A stretch of 64,000 nucleotides of DNA from Brachyhypopomus gauderio (taxonomy: Eukaryota; Chordata; Actinopteri; Gymnotiformes; Hypopomidae): NCBI RefSeq assembly GCF_052324685.1, contig NC_135224.1:21289951-21353950 (forward strand), written 5' to 3'. Shown in pieces: positions 1 to 9,518 of this stretch. The position numbers and the translations under genes were made by a program. The first letter of the stretch is position 1. The number at the start of each line of letters is the position of its first letter. Under the pieces are notes generated by a model, which saw only the letters and a list, made by a program, of their open reading frames with translations, was not told the origin of the DNA and made no database searches.

Positions 1-169
1 CTGGTTGATGTTGGCTAACACTAATTTTGAAGGGCACCTGACGGACAATAGTCTAACTATGTTATAAACATGTTCAAGTAATGAATCATATCTCAGTGAT
101 TCTTATTCTTATTAAAAATGCATTTTTTATCCATCCATTCCCCTGCTTGTTTACTGTCCCCCACCCCAG

Positions 170-2016
170 GTCCTGGACCGGGCCGTTATGCTCTGCCACC
201 GACCATCGGCCACGTGAACCACGACTACACCAAGCCCAGCAGCCCGGCGTACTCCTTCCACAGTCGCCTGAGCAGTACCAGTGAGTGGCGTCTGGCCCCG
301 TGTGCTCCAAGCTCCTCTGTTTACGTACGGCTAAGCTAAGAGCTCCCGGCCCTCTGTGAAGGCGAGGCCCACTTGGACGTTGTCCGTGTCAAGCGTGGAG
401 ATGTATTACAGAGCTGGTGGGGTATTCGATATCTAAACTACGGTCACATGTATGCTTTTAATAGGGATTGTTGCGAGCGTCCATTATAAACAAGGTTTAT
501 GTTATGTGGTACGGTGACAGGATGACAGTGATTGTAATACGGGGAAATATGTGAGACACAGACGTCCTTCCTCAGACCTTCTACATATACCACGGGCTTG
601 TTCAATGTCATAACAAATAATGATAACTACACGTTTTGATTAAAGGAACAGTGCCAGCTCAACCACAGCCAAAGACCTAACCGGCCTTGGCTAGCCAATC
701 ATTAGGAGAAACTTCAGGTTTTTGTTTGGATGAGCTGTTTCTATCATGTTCTGTTCCTCTGCGCTCCATGTAGTGGTCTCTGTGGACTCCAGCCCTGGGC
801 CTCTGTATCACGTGGACTCCAGAATCACTCGCTTTGGACGAGATGGCACTCCATCGTACTCCATGCTTGGGAGGACGAAGCCCGGAGGTAAGGGTGTCGC
901 TGCCGTTTGATGACTGTACAACGCATTTGGATTTCAAGCTTCAGAAAAACCACAGAAGAGTTTTTTTTTTTCAGCTAAACTCTTTGTATTCTGATCATTG
1001 TTATTAAAGTAGTTTGTCTGAGAAAAGAGAAAGTTGATTAAACTGCCCAGGGCTCTGAAAACAGCAACTAAAAGGTTCAGCACAGTCTGAAAGTACTTAT
1101 CAATCTAGAAACTACTCTACAAGGAGACGGACGTTCTTAGCCTTACAAATTGCTTTGCACGTGTGCGTAGAACACAGAAGGGTAGGCTGAGACACCCAAT
1201 AATGGAGAGAGAGAGGGGCTGTGGAGAAAGGTTTGGATGGAGAGTGTGGCATTGAAGAATGGGAATGGGCCCATTTGGTAGCAAACTGAGGTCTACTGAA
1301 GTCTGCTGAGGTCTACTGAAGTCTGCTGAGGTCTACTGAAGTCTGCTGAATTCTGTTGAAGTCTATTGAAGTCTAGCAGGAATTACTCAGAACTATTACA
1401 TCAATTACAACAGCTTTAGTCTCCTCATGTCTTTTTTTCATTCTTGATCATGAATGTAAATAGAGAGGAAGCAATGCTGCCAGAAGTTCTAAATTAATTA
1501 CTGTGTCTCCTAGCTGAGACCTTCCAAACTCCTGGTCCAGGAGCCTACAGTCCGGAGAAGGCCCCCCCGTTGAACAACCACCGCCAACCGCCCTCCTACA
1601 CCATGGCCTTCCGCACGCGCTACCGCAGCTTGGACTCGGTGCCCGCCCCCAACCGCTACACCCTCCCCAACCTCATGGGCTCGCGAGCGCCCAACAAATG
1701 CTCCAGCGCCAGCTACTCCATGCTGGCACGACGGAAGCCCGGAGGGCCGTCGGAGGACCTGGCCCTGACCCCCGGGCCGGGCCACTACAACAGCACAGAC
1801 CCCAGCCTCTACCTCTCCCGCCAGCCGTCCTTCTCCATCCAGAGCCGCCACAGCTTCCCCAACGACGCCACGCGGAAGTCCGGCCCGGGAACGCCCGGCC
1901 CGGGAACGCACAGCCCGGAAAAGGTCACGGCACACCTGCGCCGGCCGCCCTCTTTCTCGCTGGGGGTGCGCCACACCGAGTTCGTCATGCCGCTCGTGGT
2001 TGACGTCATCGATTGA
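170..2016 (+). CDS. odf3l2: ODF3-like protein 2 (CIMAP family), 3' exons
   Basis: The family comprises sperm-tail and ciliary microtubule-associated proteins built from Pro-Gly-Pro (STPGPxY) repeats. Three exons are visible: 170-280, 774-887 and 1514-2016 (stop TGA 2014-2016), joined by GT-AG introns with a continuous frame. The first visible codon is split, so at least one exon lies before the window. Repeat motifs seen include GPGPGRYALPPT, DSSPGPLYHVD, TPGPGAYSPEK, TPGPGHYNS and TPGPGTHSPEK, and the protein ends in FVMPLVVDVID. The segments NHDYTKPSSPAYS and RITRFGRDGTPSYSMLGR fit human ODF3L2 (NHDCTRVASPAYS, VTRFGRSCTPAYSMQGR) better than ODF3, although the C-terminus resembles ODF3. The long minus-strand frame over the last exon (1510-2097) is a GC-rich shadow. 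I am sure of the family and less sure of the paralogue. Confidence 0.88.
1286..1377. repeat. 20-bp tandem repeat in odf3l2 intron
   Basis: A roughly 20-bp unit (gaggtctactgaagtctgct) is repeated about four times, with decay at the 3' side. It lies in the intron before the last odf3l2 exon. No function is suggested. Confidence 0.8.
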
Positions 2017-2403
2017 AAGGAGCTCCTGACGTACTTTTACAGAAGCTCCTGGATCGCCGATATTACGTAACTGCCTCGGTGTGCCACCGGAAGGCAAATC
2101 CCAGCATGCTCCAGTTGTCGTTTGTGTTTTGAAATGTAAACTTTTGTTTTTTTTATATAGCCGCTTAGTTTATTGTACAAAGCTAATTAACAGACTGTCC
2201 TCAAACAAAGCTGGTTTACGTATGCCTTCAGGCCTATAATTGAACTTTATGAATGATATCTTACACCATGATGTATGCCTTTGGGCTGCTTCAAGGCCTT
2301 TAAGGATTGGTTGATGATGGTTAGTTAATGAAATAAGATGCAAGCAAATATTATCTTCATTTTTTTTTCCAAATTAAACAGATATGAAATATCCTGATAC
2401 TGA
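2017..2403. other. odf3l2 3' UTR and flank
   Basis: AT-rich sequence follows the odf3l2 stop. No AATAAA is seen close to the stop; a weak ATTAAA-like signal lies near 2374. Nothing else is recognised before the hairpin at 2404. Confidence 0.4.
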
Positions 2404-2543
2404 CGCAATAATACACGAGAGGGAGTGCTATAATGGGTAATATCGGCACTGCTGTTCTGCGGTCGTAGCGGCCGAGTGCCGTAGATCAGCACAGCAGTGC
2501 CGATATTACCCGTTATAGCACGAACCTCGAGTGTATTATTGCG
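2404..2543. repeat. 140-bp imperfect palindrome (hairpin) at transposon edge
   Basis: The arms begin CGCAATAATACAC (2404-2416) and end GTGTATTATTGCG (2531-2543). Inner segments such as GTAATATCGGCACT and AGTGCCGATATTAC also pair, leaving a short GC-rich centre. A related single-copy segment (tgctataacatgtaatattggcact) lies at about 4260-4285, near the other end of the adjacent element. This suggests the hairpin belongs to the same transposon family. Confidence 0.75.
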
Positions 2544-2680
2544 ATTATACCACAGTTCCATTATCGCTGTTTATTGAAAGATTTTGAGTAAAAGAGGACG
2601 AGAAAATACGACCTGTTTGGTTAAAAACACTCCGCCAGTTAAAATAGTTCCATTCAATGGCTCGCTGCTAAACTTACACA

Positions 2681-3643
2681 CAGTGATGTCAGTAACTCTA
2701 ATCTTGCCACTTTTTTCGGTAACGAGTAATATAACGCGCTACTATTTCCAGTCCAGTAATCAGATTAAAGTTACTTATCCAAATAGCCTAACTATGCGTT
2801 ACTATTTTTATTTTCCCTAGTAAAAATATATATTTTTGCTTTCTTCTTGGCTCAGTTCTACTTTTGCGTCTGACCGTAGCGCTGTGAGACCCTGTGAGAG
2901 CGCGAGCGCGTTTTACAAGTCATTTTTTGCAGTGTCCTCCCGTAACGATATGTGGTAGTATAAAGAAACACCCCTCAAAAACAGGGGAAGGAACATTTAC
3001 CTGAAGAATTTTAATTTTGCACTGTGTTCCACGTTTGAAAAGTGCTGGAATTTTGACTAACGTCGCCTACTTTAAAATGCTTGAAATTGTAATGGTATTT
3101 CGTTTCACAAGCTGTCTGACTGAACAGGGGTGGGTTTCCTGAAACGTTCGTAGCGCTAAGTACTTCTTAACCTCGTACGTTTCATACGAGGTTACGAAGT
3201 ACTTGGCGCTACGAACGTTTCGGGAAACCCACCCCAGTTCGCTTGTATTACGTTTACAAATAAATTTACAAATAATACCGCGCAGCTACACAAACGTAAT
3301 GTCAGGAGAGTCTTGCCCTTTAAGTGACACTGGGGGGGGCGACTGAGCGCGCCAGGGTTGCGTTATCAATAAAGTTTCCCTCCTCGGGATTTTTGGATTA
3401 AGCAGTTTCTGCCTCGGTTACCGAACCTGCTTCAATACATTGTTACTGTTAAAAATGCACTTCCAATAAAGTGAGTATTGGAAAATTTTATTTTGCTGCT
3501 GAATGTAACTACTAAAGTAACTTGTAATCTAACGTAGTTACTTTTAAAATCAAGTAATATGTAACGTAACTAAGTTACTTTTAAAAGGAGTAATCAGTAA
3601 TCAGTAATCGGATTACTTTTTCAAGGTAACTTAGCCATCACTG
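2681..3643. mobile_element. Non-autonomous hAT element, 963 bp, with 8-bp target duplication
   Basis: The ends are CAGTGATGTCAGTAAC at left and, reverse-complemented, CAGTGATGGCTAAGTTAC at right. The exact 8-bp direct repeat CTTACACA flanks it (2673-2680 and 3644-3651), the hallmark of hAT integration. Ends rich in GTAATC/GATTAC are typical of a common fish hAT MITE family. No transposase frame is present. It sits inside the Crypton-like element and itself holds the 109-bp palindrome at 3127-3235. Confidence 0.88.
3127..3235. mobile_element. 109-bp palindromic MITE, copy 1
   Basis: A near-perfect hairpin starts GGGGTGGGTTTCC and ends GGAAACCCACCCC, with inner arms CGTTCGTAGCGCTAAGTACTT and its complement (AAGTACTTGGCGCTACGAACG). 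Two further copies of exactly the same length lie at 24131-24239 and 31300-31408. Judged by the off-centre TTTCA/TGAAA step, this copy is inverted relative to the other two. It has no coding capacity. Target duplications could not be resolved. Confidence 0.9.
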
Positions 3644-3783
3644 CTTACACAACACTGGAACAGCCTTACCCAATAAATATTATAGAGGTAAATATACACA
3701 AAAACAACTGTTGATAAAGTTGTATTTATTAAAAATAAAGTACAATTATTGACCATCGACGGCTGATTCGTTCAGGTATATGT

Positions 3784-4149
3784 TCAGTCCAGCTCTAAAC
3801 CAACGAAGCTGCTGATGCCATATAACTCTCCCTTCACGTTTCTGATGGATCCATAAAAACGTCGTAAAAGCTGATTCATTTCATTTTTGTTGATAATACT
3901 AAAATTGACTGCAGTGTTGTTGCTCTTTAACCAGGATGTAAATACGTTAAGAGCCCAGGACGTTTGTTTAATGGTATTAATTTCGTTTTTCTGCATTTCC
4001 AGCTCATCCAAATCATTATTTGTAAGCATGACAAACCTTGGAGGCTCATTGGAGGAATCAGGCTGGTCATTTATAACGTCATCCTCCAGTTTCAGATCGA
4101 AACAAATGGTTTCGAAGCCAATAGATTTAATTAAATCCATGTAATTCAT
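3784..4149 (-). pseudogene. Crypton-like tyrosine recombinase N-terminal fragment
   Basis: A 121-residue frame contains PPRFVMLTNNDLDELE, KQTSWALNVFTSWLKS and MNQLLRRFYGSIRNVKGELY. These match the order seen in DUF3504/Crypton proteins (relatives of KIAA1958, QRICH1 and the ZMYM tails): RF..L...DL, then T.W..NVF..WL, then LL..FY...R...G..Y. The frame stops just after the SSFVGL block, where the family continues into the catalytic recombinase domain, so the Arg/His/Tyr catalytic residues are absent. It is a remnant gene, not a working recombinase. I know the family motif from memory; an HMM search would settle it. Confidence 0.62.
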
Positions 4150-4444
4150 TTTGATACTTTTGATACTTGTTTGTAGTTGCGCTGTTTGGCTTGTAAACGC
4201 CGCTTCGTTGCTAGATTACCTGTATGTGGCGGAGTAATACATGGAGAGCTTCGGTTACAGTGCTATAACATGTAATATTGGCACTCCTAGATCGCCTCTC
4301 AGCCAATCACATTGTAGGGTCGGAACTAACTGTGGTATAATGTAATTTTTAGTACATTTTTAGGTAAGGTGAATTGGAACATTCTTTGGTTCTGTGTTTT
4401 AACATATGTGCTTCCACAACTGTGTGTTTAGGTGGCACTGCTGA

Positions 4445-6271
4445 TTAGCTTTTGGGTACAGTTATGCTCACGGGGTCACTCCACTCGCTGCTCTGCCCAT
4501 TACCCAGGACGTCCATGGCAGACACGCGGATGTGATAAGTCCTCCCTGCCACAAGCCCACTCCGGACCATGCTCTCGGACTCGTACGGACCCATCTGGAA
4601 CACAAAGCCTCAGTGTTGATTATCAGAACAAAATCTATCCTATAGAGAATCAAAATAGAGCTCACCCCAAAATGACGAACAATGTTAGTTATAAAATTAA
4701 TAAATGCAAATTGGCGGGGAGTTATTTGAACAAGTGTTATGACTTTATATCCAAAGAAGTCATTTATTTATTTGTTTAATAGCACAGTTATCATCTTTGA
4801 CTTGGAATAGAAGTAAGTGGTTGACTCACAATGCTGGCTATGCTATGTTTGTCCCTCTGGACCTCCACTTTGTATCTGAGGGTGAAGTTCACCGGGTCTG
4901 GCCAGGTTGGCGGAGGGGACCAGCGCACAAGGAGCTTTCTGCCTGGCTGTAATGTCACCTTCACCTCAACGGGGGGGTCGGGTTTCACTGCAGGCCGTTC
5001 ATGAAAGAGAGAACGCTTAACTTGGAAAGGTCTGTTTGAGAGAAGATATTTCTGAAGGAAAATGCTAACGTAGCCACCAACAGAGGAGGGAGGGGAACAC
5101 TATAGATTCTCATTCATTATTACAAAACACATATTTTTTTTTGTTGAATCGTTCCGTTAAGGAACATCGCACTTTTATCAGAAACTGAAAACGTTCTCTT
5201 TCAGAACAGCAAAATGTCACAAAGAATAGCGACCACCAAATGTATAACGAAACAGTAAAGTTCCTGTGTTTTTTTTAGGTTGAGAATGATCACGTTCCCA
5301 TATAAAATGGGACATGCCTCCATAAAATAGGTATTGAGATTGGATAATGTATCTTACCGATGTCCTCTATTAAGATGGGAAGGATGCGCGTGGCACTGCC
5401 TAGGGCGTTGACGGCCGTGATGTTAACCACGTATGGCATTGCTGCGTGTAGCTCGAACTCTTCCAGAACACACTGCCTGTCCAGGTCGCTCTCTCTCTGA
5501 CATGGAAGGACAAGCGGTTGCTGCCCGGTCCCAGGATACCTATCAAACACCAATACACAAATCAGGGATTCGTAGGTTTTACTGTTTTGTCAACAGTTCC
5601 TGAAGCAGGTAGCTGTGTGTCCACAAAATACCAGTAGGTGGCGATGTAATGTGTTGGCAGAATAGGGTCTGGCGTCTGAGTCCAGGAGCACAGTGCTTTG
5701 AGTGGATAGCTAGGAGACCAGCACCGCACCTCTGGTAGTGAAGGAGCATCTGTATGGGAGAACATGAAAGAACATGGAAGCATCTAAGCAGCATCTGACG
5801 TTTTACAGCCCAGAGAGTCACTGTACAGCACCGCTTTTCACACAAGGTTCAAGCAGGTCTCTACTCACGGCCCATCCACACATGCAGCGTTTCAATGCTA
5901 TCTCCATTCGGACCGTGGCAGGTGTAGATGCCTTGGTCTTCTAGACTGGTGTTGCGCAAGTACAGAACCGGGCCTGAGACTAGCACCGATCCGTTTAACC
6001 TCCACTCCGTGTCTTTCGCCATTCCGTCCCCACAGGACAACTCCACAGATGAGCCTATGGCCACGAAAAGCTCTGAATCACAAGAGAAAATAAGTAAATA
6101 AAGGTGTAAGTAAGGTGTAAATAAGGTGAACATCTGTGGCTATAGAGCCTTGATGATTCTATAGTAACTCTTACCCCTCGTGCTGTGTTTGGGTGGGAGA
6201 CTAGCGGCATCTCCACAGCAGAGTTGGCTGAAGAAGGCAATAAGAGCAGATAAAGAACGTTTCAACTGCAT
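4445..6271 (-). CDS. ebi3: EBI3-like soluble cytokine receptor subunit (IL-27/IL-35 beta) with Ig domain
   Basis: Six coding exons, read downward: 6271-6175 (ATG plus signal peptide MQLKRSLSALIAFFSQLCC), 6072-5869 (Ig domain, cysteines in SVELSCG and GIYTCHG), 5749-5632 and 5539-5358 (first FNIII, with VRCWSPSYPLKALCSW), 4987-4830 and 4594-4445 (second FNIII). The total is 909 bp, 302 aa. The block PYVVNITAVNALGSATRIL followed by IEDIVKPDPPVEV matches EBI3 and IL11RA. The end GQSSEWSDPVSITVPKS then a stop replaces any transmembrane segment. EBI3 likewise ends just after its WSXWS-like box, whereas IL11RA continues into a membrane anchor and CNTFR into a GPI signal. Human EBI3 lacks an Ig domain, so the N-terminal Ig is notable. 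Alternatives are a CNTFR/IL11RA relative that lost its anchor. Confidence 0.82.
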
Positions 6272-6360
6272 GATGACAGTTGGAGAAAACTGGTGTTCTG
6301 GTCAACAGAACCCTCAAAGAGTTGACACTGGTCCTGATTTGTTAATCATTACACACAAAG

Positions 6361-6990
6361 CAACATTGTGGCTTGGTGGTTAGCACGTTTGCCTCTCAGC
6401 ACTGGGGTCTTGGGTTCAAGTCCCTATCTGGGACGTTTTCCGTGGTCTCTGGTTTCCTCTCACAGTCCAAAAACATGGAGGTTAGTTAAATTGGTCCCTG
6501 ACAAATTCTCCTTGAGTGTGTGACTGTGTCTCTCTTTCATGTTCAATAAAAGCAGTTTTCTGAGTGTCTGTGCATGAATGTGTGTGTTTGTGTGCCCAGT
6601 GGTGGATGGTGCTCCGTCACTAGGGTCTGTCCTCTCTCCCCTTCCTGCACCCCATTCAGTCCCCCAGGGGGCTGTGGATCCTGGTAGAGAGTACGCTGTG
6701 TGCAATTGGCTGCTGCTTCTTGCAGGTGTGTGATTGGTCGTGTAAGACTTGTACCCAGGGCTTAATTTGAGCCGGATCCTGCCAGAACAGGATCCGGGAA
6801 CTCTTTAATTTTGAAGCATGCGTTCCGGTAACTGTCTGCCTCGATCCGGTAACATTTTATGTTGTCCGCTGTTTGCGTTCCGGCATTGTTTGATTTACAA
6901 ATTAAGCACTGCTTGTACCTGTGTTAAAATTGTAAAAGCGGCCTTGGGTATCTTGAAAGGCTCTATATAATTCCAACGTTCAACACGTTG
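6361..6990 (+). mobile_element. tRNA-derived SINE, interrupted
   Basis: The head carries an A-box-like TGGTGGTTAGCACG and a B box GGGTTCAAGTCCC, the RNA polymerase III promoter of a tRNA-derived SINE. The body contains the common fish tract TCCAAAAACATGGAGGTTAG. The 3' tail (tgtaaaagcggccttggg ... ttgaaaggctctatataa, about 6931-6970) resembles L2-type LINE tails. The tail is separated from the body by a 156-bp hAT insertion (6756-6911). The 5' and 3' limits are approximate and no clean duplication was found. Confidence 0.75.
6756..6911. mobile_element. 156-bp hAT MITE with 8-bp target duplication, inside the SINE
   Basis: The ends are CAGGGCTTAATTT and, reverse-complemented, CAGTGCTTAATTT. 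The direct repeats CTTGTACC at 6748-6755 and 6912-6919 are identical. The element therefore inserted into the SINE after the SINE had landed. Confidence 0.88.
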
Positions 6991-7552
6991 GGAAAAAGAG
7001 TGAAAGCTGTCTCATGATATTCAAATAAACATACAAAGTAAATTTAGTTCAAATTTAGTAAGTTTATTAGTAATTATAACAATATTACTATTTTATCAAT
7101 TTAACCAATAACATTTATGCATTTATGATTGGCATATTACTAATATAATACACCTTCACCATTATGCCCTGGTCATGGAGCTATGTGTAATTTCTTACAT
7201 GTTCAGTTGTCCATTCTGATCTTCATGTCATTGGATTTCACAGACTGGTATTTGTGTATTATTTCCTCCATATTAGCAAAAATCTGACCCAAGCTAAACT
7301 TAGCATACCTAAACCTAAATTATAAGTACCAAGCACCTTTTTAAGATAGATTTGTGTGCGTTGTGTGGTGGTAAGTCTCACTCTTAACAGGCCTACGCAT
7401 TTCAAATCCTTCTTGCTTCTGTATCATTAATTATTTTCACTGTCCAGGTTGTTGCCACCTGTTCTCTGAGTAGATCATACAGATTGTTAAATCCATCCAG
7501 TGTAGGGACAGAACCATTGTTTCTCTTCTCAGCTGTTCTCCAGAATGACAGG
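6991..7552. other. Intergenic, no feature recognised
   Basis: AT-rich sequence without a supported frame, lying between the SINE and the Tc1-like element. Confidence 0.5.
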
Positions 7553-8749
7553 TACATTATATGGCCAAATGTATTCGCTCACCTTTCTTGACTCATGTAT
7601 GAGCTTAAGTGACATCCCATTCCTAATCCATAGGGTTCAATATGACGTTGGTCCACCCTTTGCAGCTAGAACTGCTTCAACTCTTCTGGGAAGGCTGTCC
7701 ACAAGGTTTAGGAGTGTGTTTATGGGGATTTTTTACCATTCATCCAGAAGTGCATTTGTGAGGTCACATACTGTTGGACGATAAGGCCTGGCTCTCAGTC
7801 TCCGCTCTAATTCATCCCAAAGGTGTTCTGTCGGGTTGAGGTCAGGATTCATCCACACCAGACTCTGCCATCCATGTCTTTATGGACCTTGATTTGTGCA
7901 CTGGTGCACAGTCATGTTGGAAGAGGAAGGGGCCAGCTCCAAACTGTTCCCACAAAGTTAGGAGCATGGAATTGTCCAAAATGTCTTGGTATGCTGAAGC
8001 ATTCAGAGTTCCTTTCACTGGAACTAAGGGGCCAAGCCCAGTTCCTGAAAAACAACCCCACACCATAATCTCCCCTCCATCAAACTTTATACTTGGCACA
8101 ATGCAATCAGACAAGTACCGTTCTCCTGGCAACTGCCGAACCCAGATTGCCAGATGGAGAAGCACGTTTCTCCAGAGAACGCACCTCCACTGCTCTAGAG
8201 TCCAGTGGTGGCGTGCTTTACACCACTGCATCCGACGCTTTGCATTGAATTTGGTGATGTACGGCTTGGATGCAGCTGCTCAACCATGAAAACCCATTCC
8301 ATAAAGCTCTCTGCCCACTGTTCTTGAGCTAATCTGAAGTTTGGATGTCTGTAGTGATTGACTCTGCAGAAAGTTGGCGACCTCTTCACACTATGCACTT
8401 CAGCATCTGCTGACCCCACTCCGTCAGTTTACGTGGCCTACCACTTCATGGCTGAGTTGCTGTAGTTTCCAAACACTTAAATTTTCTTATAATACAGCTG
8501 ACACTTAACTGTGGAATATTGAGGAGCGAGGAAATTTCACGACTAGATTTGTTGCACAGGTGGCATCCTATCACAGTCCCACACTGGAATTCACTGAGCT
8601 CCTGAGAGCGACCCATTCTTTCACAAATGTTTGTAAAAACAGTCTGCATGCCTAGGTGCTTAATTTGATACACCTGTGGCCATGGAAGTGATTGGAACAC
8701 CTGATTTTGATTTGGATGGGTGAGTGAATACATTTGGCAGTATAGTGTA
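7553..8749 (-). mobile_element. Tc1-like DNA transposon, near full length (1.2 kb), inactive
   Basis: The ends TACATTATATGGCCAAATGTATTC and the complement of the right end (TACACTATACTGCCAAATGTATTC) are inverted repeats of about 30 bp, flanked by TA. The transposase reads on the minus strand. The N-terminal helix-turn-helix part begins MGRSQELSEFQ near 8616. The catalytic part includes [25 protein letters not shown] (second Asp) and, near 7800-7850, NPTEHLWDELERRL (the Glu of DD34E). The reading frame is split into at least three pieces by frameshifts, so it is dead. The region around the first catalytic Asp is out of frame. A second, partial copy lies at 12690-13314 in the opposite orientation. 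Confidence 0.9.
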
Positions 8750-9224
8750 TATCTTGATTAGTGTGGCAGAGTGCATGCTCTGTGGGAATCAACCCCATGA
8801 GGCTTTGTGACAGTAACACCTTGCTTTTCCCGCTCTTCCAGATGAGCTTCAGCAGCTCAGACTTATTTTCTAGGCTGCCGGATTATATAAGGTCATAAAG
8901 GTTCTGCTGGAGTTGTAGCTTTGTAAGGAATTTTGCAAGACACTCTTCCTCTGATCCAATTAAATCTCACTAGGACACGGACACACACACACACAATGCT
9001 CTGGGAAGTTTTTTTTGCTGTATTTATGATTTCCTGTATTCTGCATCAGCAAATTCTTCTTATAACATTCTTCTTTGTATGTGTTCACCATCTGTAGAAA
9101 AATGGGCTCTAGATCTCTCCATAAGAACAAATTATTTTACTCCATAGTACAGCTCCAATAACTCTGAGGCTCTGAGGACCATGGAGGAGGTGGATGGAGA
9201 ATCCGCACCACCATACACCCAACC
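8750..9224. other. Intergenic, no gene seen
   Basis: The only structure seen is a short CA tract near 8982. No coding frame is supported. Confidence 0.45.
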
Positions 9225-9518
9225 TGTGACGGGCAGGGAGTGCGAACAAAAAGGAAGCGATCACGCCAAGTCTCAGGGAAAAAGGATGGTTTAATGAAGA
9301 AGTGCGCAAACCAAAAACCCGTGAATAGATCTGAATTAAGGATATAATGACCAGCGGTCAACTGGTACAAAGACAAGACATATATAGGCAAACAAACGAC
9401 CCTCAGGTGAGACGGATCACGGGCTCCGCCCACCTGAGGGACACACACGACGTAACAAAACAACAACAACAGCCGCTGTAGACGGAGGCGACCGGTAGGG
9501 GGCCGCCTCACCGTGACA
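9225..9518 (-). mobile_element. Solo LTR of an LTR retrotransposon (fossil)
   Basis: The 294-bp element starts TGTGACGG and ends CCGTGACA (TG...CA ends). It is flanked by an exact 5-bp direct repeat CAACC (9220-9224 and 9519-9523). On the minus strand a TATATA box is followed by an ATTAAA-type poly(A) signal in the order expected of an LTR, which gives the orientation. No internal region is present. It is most likely what remains after recombination between two LTRs. A 5-bp duplication fits Gypsy or ERV-like families, and the exact family is not certain. The intact flanking repeat suggests moderate age. Confidence 0.72.

Larger units (their letters stand above)
2545..4340 (-). mobile_element. 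Degraded DNA transposon carrying a Crypton-like ORF, with 13-bp inverted ends
   Basis: The ends TTATACCACAGTT (2545-2557) and AACTGTGGTATAA (4328-4340) are perfect 13-bp inverted repeats. Between them lies a minus-strand frame (3784-4149) like the N-terminal part of DUF3504/Crypton tyrosine recombinases, plus a later hAT insertion (2681-3643). Cryptons normally lack inverted repeats, so either the ends belong to another DNA transposon that carries this gene, or the pairing is secondary. The element is clearly dead: its recombinase is truncated. Outer limits are uncertain because the neighbouring hairpin at 2404-2543 may be part of it. Confidence 0.5.

Noticed and set aside
1510-2097. 195-aa minus-strand ORF over the last odf3l2 exon
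   Set aside because: It is the GC-rich antisense of a clear PGP-repeat exon, shows no domain and has no splice context.
6380-6425. A tRNA gene suggested by A- and B-box-like sequence
   Set aside because: No cloverleaf can be drawn, and the sequence continues into a SINE body and tail.
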